A DNA stretch of 64,000 nucleotides from Aplysia californica (lineage: Eukaryota; Mollusca; Gastropoda; Aplysiida; Aplysiidae): NCBI RefSeq assembly GCF_000002075.1, contig NW_004797416.1:780310-844309 (forward strand), read 5' to 3'. Made by a program: the position numbers and the translations under genes. The notes beneath the pieces were generated by a model. The model was not told the DNA's origin, did no database searches, and saw nothing but the letters and a program-made list of their open reading frames with translations. Of the stretch, positions 41,901 to 51,690 are shown piece by piece (within the stretch, counting starts at the first letter, position 1; each line of letters opens with the position of its first letter).

Positions 41901-44900
41901 TGGACTAAATGGATTACAACATTCCAACAAAGAGATTTTCGACAAGATAATTTCCCTACTTTGATGTTGAACTCATGTTCTCTGCATGCAACAGTGCAGT
42001 GCCTAATCATTACACAACAAATGCTGGTTCAGCAGATATATTGGTTATTTAGGTTATAATACAATCAGTGAATGAAACTCATTTTTTTGTCTTGAAATAT
42101 ATCAAGGCTGTTTTGTGTAGCAGGGTCCTAGCTCCTGACCTCCTTTTCTGTTGATGTGTCCAGTAAAAACAAGATGTGTCTCTGTCATACATTCACTAAG
42201 TCATTTGTGGTATTCATTTTGTCAGCTAGCTGTGGTATTTTTTTAAGGGGGGCTACCAGACAACTTCAGTGTAAGAAGCTATTGTAGTTTACCTGCTCTA
42301 GCTTACTTTGGATAATTATCATTTGACGATTCCTTTGTCTGCGTTAGTAGTGGGTAGTTGCTTAATTCTTTAAACCCGCAATTTTGTGCACATTTTATCT
42401 GATTATTTTTTGGGGGGAGTGGGGTGTTGTATCAGGCCCAAGATGTACAGGAGTATAATCTTGTCATACCTCAGATCAAAGGATTTTTTATGCCGAAGCA
42501 GAAAATATAGGAATAATGAATGTGCATCATGTCTTTGTTGGGTAAAATATATTTATACACGGGACCAAAAAAAAATCATAATTTTATTCTTATTCCCATC
42601 TAGATCTATTTCTTCATCACTCTCTTTACCACAGCAGTCCAAGCTCCATATCGATATTATAACTACCAAATTTTCAATTTTGCTTTTTGACCACTGTTTT
42701 TTTTTTTGTTACAGGGACGGAGACTTGTACGCTGCCCTCCGAGACTGCTACCAGGCCCTGACCCTTGACCCCTATCACATGAAGGCTCACTACCGTCTGG
42801 CCAGGTGTCTGCACGAGCTGTGTTGGAGTCAGGAGGCCTTCGACTGTCTTGTCCACTTTAAGCATCGGTTCCCTGACCACGCCAAGAGCCACTCTTGTGA
42901 AGCGCTGGAGAGAGAAATCAAAGCGGCCATTTTTTCACAAGTGCAAGGTGGGCACTGGGGAAACCAGTATATTAGGAGGGGGAAGGAAGGGTAGATGTTG
43001 TTGATATGCTCTTTCTGGCTGTAATAATCGTTTAATACTTACTTGTAATTGTAAGGGTTTAACATACTTTTCAACTCTGTAAGGTTATTTTAGAGGCAGA
43101 ACATACAAATTTCACTTTCTTCTCCAGTGGGACCATGCCTGATGGTTGGAGAGCGTAGGAAACTTCTTGATACCATGAAGTTCAAGAATACCACATCTGG
43201 AATTTGAACCAGGGTCCTGCATGATACCATTTGAGTCAGCAGATCATTTTTGTGTAATTGGGTTATTACTATTGTAGTATGTTGTTAATGATGTAAAAAG
43301 AAAGGAAAAGCTTAAAAGACGCTTTGTGTTTTGTGTGTTTCACATACAGTAAAGTTTAGATAGGCCTACAACATACTTGGACTCTACGTATCTTGTTTGT
43401 GCGCTTCTCCTTACTAAATCTAAAACTAAGCTATAGCACTCAAAATCATAAACGATACTTATTTAGAGAAACTGTTCCCTTAACTTCCAGATGCGGAAGA
43501 GAGCAGCGAAGGTCGCGGGGAGGACAGCATGCGACATTCAAGCCCTCGGCTAGAGTCGGAGTCAGAGAAAGACTTGCAGAAGAATGCTTGTGACTACTCA
43601 TTGAGATTCTGCGGACACTGCAACACTACCACAGATATCAAGGAAGCCAACTTCTTTGGCAGGTCAGTAGACTCTAGTGGACCATAATTGATTGTTAGTA
43701 TTTTATGCCTCCATCAGCACAATTTAGTCCATTTAGACAGCTTCCTCTTTTGATCTTGCCTGTCGGGGCCAACCGAGGCTTATGGGGATGCAGCAGAGGA
43801 AGGGAGAGACAGGCTAAGATAATCTTCCCGTACACGGGAATTGAGTTCTTATGTTGTATATATACAACTGTAAAGAACATTACACCATAGAGTCACACAG
43901 TGGGTCACTAATAGGGCTTTCCAAACCAATTTTCTGCAGGGTAATGTTCAATGCTTGCACTGTGTATTTGTTGTAATTAATACAAGCATGTCTCGATCTT
44001 TGGTTGAAAGAGGTTAAAGATTTTTTTAAATCTTTGGAATGAACAAGTAGGGAGGCAGGCTGCTTCTCAGACTCCTATTGGTGCGGGTCAAGGCTGTGTA
44101 GGATAATTCTCAATTATATGGTGGGGATGATCGATGAAGTATCTTCCCTGAGTGCTAGTGGAACCTTAAGTATGCTGATGCCAAGAAAGTGCACTTCCAC
44201 CAGTGGAAATGTAACTTTTCAATGGTCAAATTATAGCTAACTGTTCTCTGCCATAATTGATCTCATTAGATATAGCAGAAGCCACGTGTCATCTAAATTC
44301 TTATTTCTTCCAATTTGCTTAAGAAATGGAGTCAAAATTGTCAAAGACGGCCGCCCATTGTCAAGGAGAAAAGTGGTTGACTTCGGTTGAATTAAGTTGA
44401 CATCTTGAACAGTGTCTTTTTTTTTTAAAGACGCTTTGGGGGGGGGAGTGGTCATTTGTACAAATGAACAAATGATTGTCTTGGACAGGTGGCAATTTAA
44501 GTAGGTTCAACTTTATTCTCCTCTACAGATGCATTGATGGTTGTCAGACATTGGGGGATGAACTATATTTTTTATTATCATCATTATTGTTATTATAAGT
44601 GGAACTCTCGTCCTTTGTACTCAAGGCAAAGAAGCACCACAAGTGGTAGTGGGCATGGTGCTTGGGCAGAGGGCTATTAAAAAGTAGTCCTCATTTTTGT
44701 TCTTCTGTGTCCAGCAACGGCCAATACATTATGGTGGGTGGTTGGCGGGTGCTCTAGTGTGGTTTGCTTCTTCTTTCCTATCAAACATCTATCGTCCTTA
44801 TCTCCCCTCCTTCTCTTTTATGTTTGTTACTCTCTTGTTACACCTCTAATTTTCCTGCGCTCATATGACCTTATGCAGTTGCGAGCGTCGTAAAACCTCT

Positions 44901-46423
44901 ACTAAAACAACAATACAATATGGTATGGGAAGTGGTCATTTGTACATGTGATTGTCTTGGGCTGGGAACCATTAAGCAGTCCATTATCCTTGTTCTTCTG
45001 TGTCAAGCAATGGCCAGTACATTGTGGCCGGCTCTGACGATGGATCATTCTTCATCTGGGACAAGAAGACCACCAACATCATGCGAGTACTGCGTGGCGA
45101 TGAGTCCATAGTCAACTGCCTGCAGCCACACCCGTGTTCCTGTCTCCTAGCAACCAGTGGCATTGACCACGTAGTGCGCTTGTGGAGCCCTCGGCCAGAG
45201 GTAAAAGTTTGTGTGCACTGTTCAACGCCGTCTTTTTGTATTGTACTTATTTTTGTCTTGTGAGGTCATTAGTATTTGGGTGGTTGATGGGTGCTCTGGT
45301 GTGGTTTGCTCTTCTTTCTTATCAAATATAATATCATCCTTATCTCTCCTCCTTCTTTTTGTTGTATGCTGCACTCTTGCAGCACTTCTAATCTTTGGCC
45401 CTTATATGACCTAATTGTGTTGCAAGTGCAGTAAAACTGTCACTAAAATTTAAACATCATTTGTATCATGATGTGGGTGGGGAATGCATGTTTGTTTTTA
45501 AGAGTAGAATGTTTTCATGTGGAATGGAAGTGATAGAGGCAGGAGGGAAAAATGTGGCTATGTTCATTCCTTACTCGCAACACTCAGTCTGTCACTGTTG
45601 AATCTGGGATTGGGTTGGTGTGTGTGCATTTCTTTGAGAGGTGGGGGTGAAGAGATGTGTTGCCATAGTCATTTCTTTCCCAGTTCATATCCATTGTCCA
45701 TCAGAGCTGAAAGAGTCTTGTCTGGTTTTTCTCAAAAAAGTTTGTAAATTATTTTCGTCCATTTGGCACAATATAGATCATTTAGGAAGCTGGCTGCCTC
45801 TGCTCTGACTGCAGGGTCAATTTGAGCTAATTGGGATGCTTTGTTCTTGCAGAAATATAGACATACTCAATGAAATAAACTTTCCTTTGCAATTTGCATG
45901 AATGGTAAAAGCCTAGCCATTACACCCAAGATGCTGGTATTTTCTCTGCTATTCCTCTTGACTGAATTTACTGATGTGACCATGAATGCACTACAACTGT
46001 TTTGAAAGTGAGTAGTTGAAGGATGCCACTGGTAGGTTCTACTTCTTTTCTTTCCATCTGTTTCTGTCTGTCCGTCATGCTTTTTCCCTGTACTAAATGA
46101 CTACTATTGTGTCGATGTGCCTTTTTTAAAACTCTGATTAACAAATACTAAGCCATTTTGAACTGTTTGGAGACACACACACTCACACAAACACAGAGAG
46201 AGTTTTTGAAACTGTTCTCTCGGAATGTCACCAGGACGGAAGTGAGAATGACAGAGAGGTCAACAACAGCGACGATGCAGCCTTAGCCAATCAGAAACGC
46301 ATGAATGCCGACCCAGTGGAGGTGATGTTGATGAACATGGGCTACCGATTCACCGGGTTTCTGGACATGGATGAGGAGGAAGGTGGGCAGGGAGATGGAG
46401 CTGCCAACTGCCGCACGACATGA
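31090..46423 (+). CDS. WDTC1: WDTC1 (DCAF9), WD40 and TPR protein (complete, 14 coding exons)
   Basis: Substrate receptor that links targets to the DDB1-CUL4 ubiquitin ligase; the vertebrate and fly (adipose) proteins restrain fat storage. Coding exons: 31090-31128, 32059-32142, 32724-32770, 33209-33320, 34820-35007, 35583-35807, 36967-37052, 37501-37698, 39334-39562, 41204-41386, 42715-42947, 43491-43662, 45008-45200, 46235-46423. Phases close at all 13 junctions, giving 725 residues (human 677). Order: N-terminal WD40 blades (42-326), Ser-rich linker (328-402), three TPRs (about 404-541) with YGNRAAAYLRRKW and AHYRLARCLHEL, an acidic/Ser linker, a CGHCNTTTDIKEANFFGSN block, then further WD40 blades (GSDDGSFFIWDKKT). 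DxR motifs of DDB1-binding receptors occur as QFDLR (158-162) and VYDRR. The C-terminus ANQKRMNADPVEVMLMNMGY matches human closely. Identification is firm. Confidence 0.95.
31170..31250 (+). repeat. SINE/L2 3' tail fragment
   Basis: gtaaagcgcatagagcctgc, gcgctatacaaatgctatct and (TTA)n: the shared LINE/SINE tail, 40 bases after the WDTC1 exon 1 donor. Confidence 0.75.
31522..31905 (+). mobile_element. Pogo/Tigger-like element (type 3), internally deleted and truncated
   Basis: Starts TA|CAGTAGTCTGTGCCTAAGAT. Landmarks gtggtcaatcttgatgacc, acctgttaaaaatttatagc and gaagagttcacag also occur in the reverse complement of 59710-61525, but closer together. The far end is missing. Lies in WDTC1 intron 1 upstream of exon 2. 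Confidence 0.75.
32059..32142 (+). CDS. WDTC1: WDTC1 coding exon 2
   Basis: 84 bases coding DDVQVRFQRAEQVTSE then LVNRLGLEKELE (human FIRRLGLEAELQ). Acceptor ttccccag, donor GAG|gtaagc. Confidence 0.94.
32724..32770 (+). CDS. WDTC1: WDTC1 coding exon 3
   Basis: 47 bases coding GHEGCVNCLEWNERG, the start of the first WD40 blade. Acceptor cttccacag, donor GAAG|gtcagt. Confidence 0.94.
33209..33320 (+). CDS. WDTC1: WDTC1 coding exon 4
   Basis: 112 bases coding MLASGSDDRHVILWDP through NIFSVK. Acceptor atctttcag, donor AAG|gtgagc. Confidence 0.95.
33446..34064. mobile_element. MITE with ~65-base terminal inverted repeats
   Basis: The left end catatgtgtgtgtgcctaaa (written as gatatgtgtgtgtgcctaaa in the sequence) pairs with catatgtgtgtgcgcctaga reversed from 34064; agaaaggta(c/t)caaaagtcg and ga(c/t)c(a/g)tttt(g/c)gag follow on both sides. 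Located in WDTC1 intron 4. A partial relative is at 52030-52165. Confidence 0.75.
34400..34726 (-). mobile_element. LINE 3' end (RTE/CR1-like), antisense
   Basis: A 105-codon minus-strand frame reads CRRQLMTNIRKRQANFIGHT, GKRGGGRQREKLLDKL and DRWKWRSMIAHA, the C-terminus of a non-LTR polyprotein, then a (GAT)n tail. In WDTC1 intron 4. Confidence 0.75.
34820..35007 (+). CDS. WDTC1: WDTC1 coding exon 5
   Basis: 188 bases coding FLPHSNDSLIVTGAADHRIN through FWSAAEDGTI; GRVKRIATAP is near-identical to human. Acceptor gactttttag, donor AT|gtaagt. Confidence 0.95.
35583..35807 (+). CDS. WDTC1: WDTC1 coding exon 6 (DxR motifs)
   Basis: 225 bases coding QFDLRCSSTSTTAPNN through IPVDSVS, with EAKCLAINPLRPEMLAVGAN and VRVYDRRM. 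Donor AGCAG|gtgggt; a GA microsatellite begins about 42 bases into the intron. Confidence 0.95.
35850..35900 (+). repeat. (GA)n microsatellite near WDTC1 exon 6 donor
   Basis: GA repeat flanked by G runs, 42 bases after the donor. Confidence 0.95.
36579..36770 (+). repeat. Degenerate minisatellite, ~38-base unit
   Basis: Five imperfect units of the form cccta(g/a)ccagttcattnatt then acttncatcagctctga, in WDTC1 intron 6. Confidence 0.55.
36967..37052 (+). CDS. WDTC1: WDTC1 coding exon 7
   Basis: 86 bases coding YPWDHSRLEDMEGESYD then LPAGSAQYYIA (human LPDGAAQYYVA). Acceptor tttttgcag, donor GCAG|gtgagt. Confidence 0.94.
37501..37698 (+). CDS. WDTC1: WDTC1 coding exon 8 (WD40 blade)
   Basis: 198 bases coding HLPQKQQDNKRRYRSLASTY through NGFVK, with LLVNLGGEQIYLFDI. 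Acceptor aaacccag, donor AAAG|gtttgg. A SINE-like element starts about 17 bases after the donor. Confidence 0.95.
37716..37900 (-). repeat. SINE-like family A, full-length copy
   Basis: tgggtggttagcaggtgctc through actaaaactaaaa. Possible imperfect target duplication ggagttttctta / ggaggtttcttt. Begins 17 bases after the WDTC1 exon 8 donor. Confidence 0.8.
38217..38240 (+). repeat. Poly(G) run of 24
   Basis: Homopolymer in WDTC1 intron 8. Confidence 0.97.
38405..39181. mobile_element. Pogo/Tigger-like MITE (type 4), both ends intact
   Basis: The left end CAGTCCATGCCGGCTTTAAG and the right end (reversed) CAGTACGTGCCGGCTTTAAG are almost identical. TA target duplication at 38403-38404 and 39182-39183. 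777 bases; no transposase frame. WDTC1 intron 8, ending 152 bases before exon 9. Confidence 0.85.
39334..39562 (+). CDS. WDTC1: WDTC1 coding exon 9 (Ser-rich linker)
   Basis: 229 bases linking the WD40 and TPR parts: ATAPTNGFNMHVNGTNGV, then 30 or more serines encoded largely by TCC repeats, then HCDRSDNPHDLPNK. Human has an NGVSNG-rich linker here but no long serine tract. Acceptor ttttttcag, donor AAAAG|gtttgt. The TCC tract is a coding microsatellite and probably varies in length. Confidence 0.9.
39819..41040 (-). mobile_element. Mariner-family DNA transposon, decayed
   Basis: Minus-strand pieces of the transposase in order: EIEHRAVIKVLLSQSK and TDSPSYAVIKTL (about 40830-40950), VLSDRRMTVERLSKEN with VSTRWGPRLLTP (40570-40797), VTMDETWVHHYDHESKS (about 40440-40490, second catalytic Asp), LLHDNKPAPTSRKAA and PPYSPDLALPNFF (about 40085-40205, third Asp). 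Several frameshifts separate them. The 3' terminal repeat acgaggggcataccaaaagt is at 39821; no matching 5' end was found, so the 5' boundary is approximate. WDTC1 intron 9, antisense. Confidence 0.88.
41204..41386 (+). CDS. WDTC1: WDTC1 coding exon 10 (TPR 1-2)
   Basis: 183 bases coding HKGESKQLSPLVESLKRHAN through AAAYLRRK. ANDLFEQKEYKQAIDVYNQA is a TPR helix pair. Acceptor atttccag, donor TG|gttaat, a weaker GT site. Confidence 0.94.
41845..42030 (-). repeat. Decayed tRNA-SINE (family C)
   Basis: gttgaactcatgttctctgc and cctaatcattacac are a reversed B box and A box region; the flanking ttccctactttgatg resembles the other family C copies. Confidence 0.4.
42715..42947 (+). CDS. WDTC1: WDTC1 coding exon 11 (TPR 2-3)
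   Basis: 233 bases coding DGDLYAALRDCYQALTLDPY through AAIFSQVQ, including AHYRLARCLHEL. Acceptor tttgttacag, donor GCAAG|gtgggc. Confidence 0.95.
43491..43662 (+). CDS. WDTC1: WDTC1 coding exon 12
   Basis: 172 bases: an acidic/Ser linker, then LRFCGHCNTTTDIKEANFFG, the most conserved block of the family. Acceptor cttccag, donor GGCAG|gtcagt. Confidence 0.95.
43705..43870 (-). repeat. Decayed tRNA-SINE (family C)
   Basis: Shares cacaatttagtccatttag, ccaaccgaggcttatgggga and a reversed B-box stretch with 45755-45960 and 59195-59355. Confidence 0.45.
44447..44734 (+). pseudogene. Duplicated WDTC1 exon 13 start (decoy acceptor and 20 exon bases)
   Basis: agtggtcatttgtaca...gattgtcttgg and ttgttcttctgtgtccag|CA at 44447-44734 repeat 44931-45027. 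The spare exon start (44715-44734) differs from the true one at three transitions, two of them synonymous. Its acceptor ccag is stronger than the true caag. The copy ends at the SINE at 44735, and read-through gives SNGQYIMVGGWRVL then stop. Confidence 0.85.
44735..44910 (-). repeat. SINE-like family A copy with target duplication
   Basis: tgggtggttggcgggtgctc through tctactaaaacaa. The 13-base duplication caatacattatgg (44722-44734) recurs as caatacaatatgg (44911-44923), showing retrotransposition. Confidence 0.9.
45008..45200 (+). CDS. WDTC1: WDTC1 coding exon 13 (WD40 blade)
   Basis: 193 bases coding NGQYIVAGSDDGSFFIWDKK through SPRPE. The acceptor is tgtcaag|C, weaker than the ccag of the truncated spare copy of this exon start at 44715-44734. 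Donor GAG|gtaaaa. Confidence 0.95.
45277..45450 (-). repeat. SINE-like family A copy
   Basis: tgggtggttgatgggtgctc through gtcactaaaatttaaac, beginning 77 bases after the WDTC1 exon 13 donor. Confidence 0.8.
45755..45960 (-). repeat. Decayed tRNA-SINE (family C)
   Basis: cacaatatagatcatttagg, ctctgactgcagggtcaatt, ctaattgggatgct and the reversed head taaaagcctagccattacac. Confidence 0.45.
46024..46110 (-). repeat. Dispersed repeat family B
   Basis: The reverse complement matches gaagtaggacctaccagtgg as in the copies at 51566, 53910, 58940, 61812 and 62110. Confidence 0.5.
46235..46423 (+). CDS. WDTC1: WDTC1 coding exon 14 (stop codon)
   Basis: 189 bases coding DGSENDREVNNSDDAALANQ through DGAANCRTT and a TGA stop at 46421-46423. 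MNADPVEVMLMNMGYRFTG matches the human C-terminal region. Acceptor gtcaccag. Confidence 0.95.
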   Translation, partial: DGSENDREVNNSDDAALANQKRMNADPVEVMLMNMGYRFTGFLDMDEEEGGQGDGAANCRTT

Positions 46424-46830
46424 AGTGACAGCGATAGCCTGACTTGACACTGACTTTGACGATAAGAGGTGACTGTGATGACCAGATGTGACACTGACTT
46501 TGACAACATGAGGTGACATGAACTCTGATTACATTGTAAAAGTAAAGTATAGTATTTCTTTACTTTTACTTTACTAGTAAGTGGGATGGCACTGTTAGTA
46601 CTGTTCGTGTAATAAGTGACACACTCTGACGACATTAGGTCACAATGACAACATGACAGAGCTCTGACAGCATTGTGATGACATGACAGTGTTCTGGTGA
46701 CAGGATGTGACACTGACAACACAAGATGGCAGGGACATCGTGAGGTGGCCCTGATGATGACATGAGGCTGGTCTGACAATTCTGACACGATGGACATGAG
46801 GTGGCTCTGATGAGCCCCGACACTGCTGTG
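46415..46830 (+). repeat. Degenerate GACATGAGGTG-type repeat after the WDTC1 stop
   Basis: Starting at the stop codon, about 400 bases are built from imperfect repeats of gacatgaggtggctctgatga and tgacactgactttgacaa, interrupted by a short TTTACTTT-rich patch near 46550. They lie in the presumed 3' UTR. The open minus-strand frames here are a by-product of the repeat. Confidence 0.6.
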
Positions 46831-47035
46831 ATTTTTCAAACTGATGTTTTTGTATGGTGTGACTTTTGTGTTGAATTACACCAGAGCGTAGCTGTGTGAC
46901 TGGAATAATGATGTATTTCACTGTTTGTATGAGGAGAAAGATCTGTCCAGCTCTCTAAGAGTGTGTGTCCTGCCACTTTCCTTCCTAGTGGCATTTTATT
47001 ATTAAAGTTCAGGGGGGGAAGTAGTACTCCGTTGC

Positions 47036-47041
47036 AATAAA
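47036..47041 (+). terminator. Candidate WDTC1 poly(A) signal
   Basis: AATAAA about 610 bases after the stop codon, in gcaataaaactg. Further AATAAA hexamers lie downstream (e.g. near 48628 and 51240), so longer 3' UTRs are possible. Confidence 0.45.
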
Positions 47042-50000
47042 ACTGATTTGTCAACTTGGTGGTTCAGGTAAAAGTGATCAGTCCACCTTGAGGATTGTTT
47101 TCATTTATTCTGTACTTGTTACTGGTATTTTATTGCAAGTAAGTAAAGAGAAGAAACGGGGTCAAGCACTGGAAAATAAGTATATAGAACAAGTTCTTTC
47201 CATTGGTTGTAGTTGTAATGAATCTGAGAATGCCGTTTCTGTTTCTACAGTGAAGTGATGAAAAGTGTTCTCGATTTCTTAACTCTTGCTGTTTTGCTAC
47301 TGTTCAGTCAAGTTATTTTCACAATGTTCCAGTTCTACTGCTTCTGTCAGTGCTGGCTAATGTTTTCCAAGGTACGGTACAAATTCATGCCAAAAACTGC
47401 TCAATTTTCTGCAGACTGAAAAAAAACAACCCTTGCTTTCCTTCCAAGAGGTGGAAACTCGTACGTCTCCTTTATTTCAGTCTAGCGGTAGCTTTAGCTG
47501 TCTCATGGGTTCCTTTGCAAGTTTTTACTTTCTTTCAGTTTCTGTGTTGATACAAGGTGGTGCTTGGTATGTAGGCTGATTGAGTAATGAGTGTAAAGTG
47601 CTGTGAAGTCATTATTGTTTGCCAGAGGCTGTAAGTGGTACAATCTTGCTTACATTTTATATGGATGCGCAAGGGTTTGCTTTTTTTAGTTTCAGCCTGA
47701 TTCACTAGACTCCAATTAGGATTTTTTTTAAGCTGACTGTTTCTATTGTATTATTTGTTCTAGACTTATTTGTGTAACCATTCAGTTTTTGCTAACCAAC
47801 TGAGTGCTTGGGTGAGATAGGAAGTGTTGTTTGAAGTTTGGTTGTTTTTTTGTTGGGTTTTGTATTTTGTTGGGTTTTTTTTTTTTTGGGGGGGGGGGCA
47901 GACTTGGTATAGTTGAACACAGATAACTCAGACATGCAAAACTTGAATTCACGGACAGCCGGAACAGCTATACTGTGTTTATATTTGCAGCACTGTTTTC
48001 TTGAACTCCTTATCTCAAAAAGCCCAATCAAAAAATTTTCTAACAATTTTCTCGAATTGAAATGTCAGGATGGAAAACAAACGCACCTATCATCATCAAG
48101 AGTATCAGGTTAGACTTAGATGAGCCCACCAGGCTCGTCCCCCCTACAGCATGATACACATACTGCTGGTATCAAGACGTATTATGGCATATGATAATAC
48201 ATATACTTATAAGGCATTGGAACTTCTGTGAATCTAGTCATGTGAGGGTGTGTCGTGGGGTGTGATTGAAGACAGTTTGGTGCTGCATTGGGCTGTATGG
48301 TTTGTGAATTGATTTTGCACTTGTGTGTATGTAGTTGTTTGAGTGTGAAAGTATAAATATTTTGACGTGATTACACAAGAGGGGAGGGTAGTGTACACAT
48401 GGTCATGATGGTGATCTGGAGTAAGAGCAATTTATTTTTAATAGTAAGGCTCATTAGCATCACTCTCTTCCTTTCTTTGACACCTAAAAAGGTGCACACA
48501 CTATCCATTTTCATATATCCTTTTATCGATCAATATAAAAACACTAGTACAGGTAGGCCTACTTCCCTTGATTTTCTAGTGTATCTTTATCTTTCGTTAT
48601 CAGTTTATTTGAATTACGGTTGTGTCGAATAAATTTGTCAACCCCTGGATGTGTTAGAGGTATCTATGCTCGACTGTATGTTTGTTTTCAAGTTACAGGT
48701 TTGTGAGAGAGATAACCCTGAGCATATGAATTTTGATGTCTGCCATGCAGACCATAATATAAGTATATATATGTAACACAAGTACGCCTATCTCTTTTAT
48801 GTCTGGGAGATAAATTCTGATAATAAGGGTATGAAAGATTTGTTAGAACAACAAAAGATTCAAAAGAATGGCCTGTGAAGCATTACAAAGTTCTTATTAT
48901 TTGGATTTTTTTTGTTGTGTATTCTGATTTTTGTTGGGTTTTCTTAAGTTTTGTAACATGATTTTTGTGAGAAAATGCTTTATTTCAATTTCAAAGCTAG
49001 TTTGTATTTGCTGCTGCTATGTCTTCAGTTTTCACCACAGATGGTTATGCTTGTCCGTAAATAGTTATCTCCCATCACCAAAGATGCAGGGGGCAGGGCA
49101 GGGGAGAATGTCAATGGTCAGGTTGATCATGCCAGAATACTTACTTGAAATCTTGGAAGTTGTTGGGGGGGGTTTTCTCTGATCATGTAGGTCTACAGTC
49201 TAAGTCTGTCAACTTTGCTACAGTCCGTGGTCTTTTCTTTGGGGACAAATTTCTGCCATCTACATATTGCTGCGAGTACACTGAGTGGTGTTCATCGAAT
49301 TCACAAAGGCTTGCTAGTAAATAAAATAACAGAAATAATGTTTCAGTCGTAGCTTAAATCAGACACAGAGGCCTCAAACTCCAAATTTCCTTAGTTAAGG
49401 GCAGCTGCAGGTATAGCCTGGGTGAGTCTGGCCCTCATCAAGTATTCCACATTTTAAAAAAAAAGTTTCAAGTACATGTACTGGTCTTTTTTTTTATAAG
49501 GGTACAGCTGATCTGTTCAGCTCTAATCTTATTCAGAGCATTAAAGAACATGAACATTTCATCTGCATCAGTCTCTTTGAGTAAGGTTTAGTCTCCCCAT
49601 ATCCTCCTCTCTAAATTTGGCTGTGATTTGTGTACAGTTGTTTTACTTGCCTTCATTTTTGTCTGTGGTTGAATTATTTTGTTTTCAAAGCATTGTTAAC
49701 GCACTTTCTTTTAAAATTTGTCATATTTCTTGGTTCACAATCACATATATTATTTTATGTGTGCAATTGCTTCTTTGTTTTTTATCCTTTCATGAACTTT
49801 ATAGTTAGTAGACCTATATATATATGCACCTTCTTGATGAACTCGACACAAGACCTGCGTGCACATTCATCATCAACTTGAAAATGTATTAGAACCAGGT
49901 GTGTATTTGTCATCTTCCCTGCTCATTTCTGACCATTTTCCATAACATTTAGCTAACATCAAATCTACGCTCTACTGTTTTATGTTTATTTTGCAAACGA

Positions 50001-51565
50001 ACATGATACACTGGATGAGCAGAATAGTTTTTAAAATTTTATTTATTTATTGCACTGTTGCTTGATTTTAGTGTGCTTGTGTATTCTAAGCATTGTTAAG
50101 TTCAAGTGTTTTTGTTTTTTGTAGGGATCATTACATTTACTCATGTTGTTTGGAACATAATGTTCTGATTCTGAAGAAAATCAACAGTAAGGCCTGAACT
50201 GAACTACGGTAAGATCGATTTGGGTTATTGCTTTTGTGAAAGTAATTGTGACAAAAAATAATTACAAGGGTCTTACATCAACTCTTTTAGTCCCATTCTT
50301 TCAGACTAGTACTAGTACCTATTTGGCATCCTTTGTGTTATAGATCTCATTTTAACAATGTGCAAGTGAGTGTTGTAACTTGACATGTTTTGTCTCTGGC
50401 CCTGTGGAAATCATGGAAAATATGATAAATCATGACCCTTGAGGCTTAAGTTTGTCAAGTAGTAGAGGAATAATATAACGTTGTACGAATGTTAAACCTA
50501 ATTTGAAACGAAATTCTGTTTTGTTTCAAATTTGAAAAAAATTAACTTTTCATCCGTAACCTTTGTTCAAACTAAAAATGTTTGTGTATTTGTAGAATGT
50601 ACAGATATCAATAACGGACTAAGATGAAAAAGCCAATTCATCCAAGGTTTGCACAAAAGGTACCGTATACAAAGTTTTTCATTCAAACAACAGTATAGCA
50701 TAGTATGTAGCGCTTGTAAATCTGCGAAAATTAATAGGCTGGACTGATGTGCTGCAAAGTGTTTCAACAGGAAAATGTCTCTCACGAGTAGATTTCAAAG
50801 CAGTTTGGGAAGAAACTTTGGTTGTCCTACCATTATTACCATTCAACCCAAGAGATGTAGACCCTAGTGTGCAGTCATTCACAGAAGTTTTACAACAGTG
50901 GGGTTATTCTCAGAAACTTTAGAGCACAGCAGGGCAAAGTTGATCCATGGTGATGCTGGGTTGATGGATGGATCTCTTCATAATGCAGTTATTGTTTGGA
51001 AGTGATGAATGGATGAGGAAAGAAGGAAAAATATCTACTAGAACTATAGTGAGAATGCTTGCACTGAGAACATTGATGTATATATATATTATAAATATAT
51101 AAAAACACACACACTGCTGGAGGTCAAAATGTGACATATTGTTTGCTAGATTAAAATGTGTGTGTGTTTGTGAGAAGAGCAGGTCAGCAGCCTGCAGTGT
51201 TGTAAAATTCAAGATGTACACTCACTCTGTGTTACTGAATAAAAACCTGAACTATCTCCATATTGTTTTTCTTTCTCTTTCCCCTTGGCAATGAAAAAGA
51301 TATAGAGAAATCTTGATGATACACAACATCCATATATCTCAGAGTAGTGAGATATAAGTATACATACAGTCTAGCAATTACGAAGTAAAATTGGCGGGAC
51401 GCAGAAATCTTTTCATTGTTTAAATACAAAGATTAAGAATGCAAAAAAAGTATCTTCGCAAAGTGTGTGCTAGACTGTATGTATGCACCTGATAAAAACA
51501 GCTTTCTCCACATGTAGACTGAAGGGTACAGTAAAACCTTCCAACGCCGCGTCTGAAACTGCAGT

Positions 51566-51690
51566 ATGCTTTGAGTAAAGAGAAGCAATAATGGTCATTT
51601 AGTGCTGAGAAAAAGTAAGACAGACAGAAAAACAACAGATGCAAAGTAAAGAAGTAGGACCTACCAGAGACACCCTCCAACCACCTGCAC
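51566..51690 (+). repeat. Dispersed repeat family B
   Basis: ctttgagtaaagagaagcaa, agtaagacagacagaaaaac, gaagtaggacctaccagaga and ctccaaccacctgcac. Confidence 0.55.

Noticed and set aside
42386-42714. N-terminal extension of the frame containing WDTC1 exon 11
   Set aside because: Intron read-through upstream of a clear acceptor at 42714; no family similarity before it.
46342-46839. 165-codon minus-strand frame
   Set aside because: Arises from degenerate repeats in the WDTC1 3' UTR and has His/Ser/Cys-rich repetitive composition.
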